Assembly: GCF_000686605.1 (NCBI RefSeq)
Contig: NZ_JMLC01000011.1
Coordinates: 1-61,404, forward strand
Origin: Streptococcus sobrinus DSM 20742 = ATCC 33478
GTDB lineage: Bacteria; Bacillota; Bacilli; Lactobacillales; Streptococcaceae
Direction: 5' to 3'
DNA length: 61,404 nt
In this document: piece after piece, positions 60,647 through 61,404 of the stretch
How positions within the stretch are numbered: the first letter of the stretch is position 1
Layout of the letters: each line of letters begins with the position of its first letter
Translations under genes and position numbers: made by a program
The notes under the pieces: model-generated
The model's database searches: none
Told to the model about the DNA's origin: nothing
What the model saw: the letters and a program-made list of their open reading frames with translations, nothing else

Positions 60647-61404
60647 ATGAAACAATCATTGTATATTGCCGCCATAGTAGGCTTGGTGATTTTGGTCAAT
60701 ATTCTGATTGAAGTGATCAAGCGGGTGATGCGACGAGGGGCATCGGCTTCAAATGGCTCTGCTTCTGGTCGGGTGTCCTTCGGTGGTCGCTATAAGCTAG
60801 TGACCCAAGTGGATACCAGAGACTGCGGTCCGGCAGCCCTGGCTTCAGTAGCCAAGCACTATGGTTCGGACTATTCTCTGGCTAGATTGCGAGAGCTTTC
60901 AAAGACTGACAAGCAGGGAACGACAGCTCTTGGTTTAGTAGAAGCTGCCAAGGCCATTGGCTTTGAAACCCGCTCGATCAAGGCTGATATGACTTTGTTT
61001 GACTATACGGATTTAACATACCCTTTTATTGTCCATGTGGTTAAGAATAAGCGTCTCCAGCACTATTATGTCGTCTATGCCAATGCCGGTGATAGCCTGA
61101 TTATTGGGGACCCAGATCCTACCGTCAAGGTCACCCGCATGTCTAAGCGAGATTTTCAGGAAGAGTGGACAGGTCTGGCTATCTTTCTAGCGCCCACCCC
61201 TAACTATAAGCCCAAGAAAGACGAAAAAAATGGTCTCATGAGCTTCTTCCCTATTATTTTAAGGCAGAAGGCCCTCTTGACTTACATTGTTTTAGCCAGT
61301 CTGATGGTAACCCTGATTGATATTGTTGGTTCTTACTATCTCCAGGGCATGCTGGATGAATACATTCCAGACCAGTTAATTTCAACTCTGGGTATTATTA
61401 CCAT
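60647..61404 (+). CDS. Bacteriocin/peptide-pheromone ABC exporter with C39 peptidase (5' part)
   Basis: The frame runs off the window. The C39 peptidase (about 48-180) has the catalytic Cys in TRDCGPAALASVAKHYG (Cys 60), His in LQHYYVVYA and Asp in GDPDP. The first exporter helices follow (ALLTYIVLASLMVTLIDIVG). It would cleave double-glycine leaders and export the peptides. Unlike standard ComA/NlmT, an extra N-terminal membrane helix (about 5-22) and a Gly/Ser linker precede the peptidase. ATG 60647 follows GAAAGGA. Its first codons recur at 58070 and 59446. Confidence 0.92.
   Translation, partial: MKQSLYIAAIVGLVILVNILIEVIKRVMRRGASASNGSASGRVSFGGRYKLVTQVDTRDCGPAALASVAKHYGSDYSLARLRELSKTDKQGTTALGLVEAAKAIGFETRSIKADMTLFDYTDLTYPFIVHVVKNKRLQHYYVVYANAGDSLIIGDPDPTVKVTRMSKRDFQEEWTGLAIFLAPTPNYKPKKDEKNGLMSFFPIILRQKALLTYIVLASLMVTLIDIVGSYYLQGMLDEYIPDQLISTLGIIT

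Overview
The window looks like a chromosomal segment of a Streptococcus, probably close to the mutans group. The evidence is a glnQHMP-type transporter beside vicRKX, a Dps-type peroxide-resistance gene (dpr), yqgQ-glcK, a DUF1912 gene, a RibU gene behind an FMN riboswitch, and a partial ComA/NlmT-type peptidase-exporter at the right edge. The species call is inference; no rRNA is present.

Layout, left to right. 1-2 kb: start of an IS30-family transposase, then an amino-acid ABC permease/ATPase pair. 2.2-5.5 kb: ferrous iron uptake (feoA, feoB, small Cys-rich protein) interrupted by structured repeats. 5.5-14.8 kb: core metabolism (folD, nnrD, prepilin peptidase, dpr, yqgQ-glcK, rhodanese-like, tRNA-Thr, hydrolase, AEC carrier, DUF1912, HhH protein). 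15-16.9 kb: TetR gene, a decayed gene and an FNR-like protein. 17-22 kb: a valine T-box leader, a GNAT-HD fusion, an AT-rich unknown gene and valS. 22.2-31.2 kb: an accessory island with a broken IS30-family element, an unknown soluble protein plus a multi-TM protein, an SF1 helicase-nuclease, an IS982-family insertion, an AAA ATPase and a decayed YefM/YoeB pair. 31.4-35.8 kb: a BceAB/BceRS-type antimicrobial-peptide resistance module. 36-40 kb: SDR pseudogene, XRE regulator with two paralogous membrane proteins, FUSC-like protein, lysS. 40.2-44 kb: surface or membrane-anchored proteins and a HAD hydrolase. 44.1-44.65 kb: an array of structured repeats. 44.65-50.7 kb: glnPMHQ on the minus strand diverging from vicRKX. 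51-57.8 kb: trkH-trkA, a candidate sRNA, trmL, a second XRE/membrane-protein unit, ribU and a PAP2 phosphatase. 57.9-61.4 kb: a class II bacteriocin locus rearranged by direct duplication.

The most novel material is (i) a dispersed family of hairpin plus three-way-junction repeats at about 2.75-3.15, 10.6, 18.6 and 44.2-44.65 kb; (ii) the AT-rich island at 23.6-28.2 kb, a candidate defence locus; (iii) the bacteriocin locus, where the 5' end of the exporter gene occurs three times and one bacteriocin gene is frameshifted; (iv) a recurrent architecture in which the U-tract of a terminator runs straight into an extended -10 promoter. Many loci show recent decay: a nonsense SDR, a nonsense membrane gene, a frameshifted YoeB, a frameshifted bacteriocin and two defective IS elements.

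All calls come from reading the sequence and from remembered family features. No database search was run, so family names for poorly conserved proteins are tentative.
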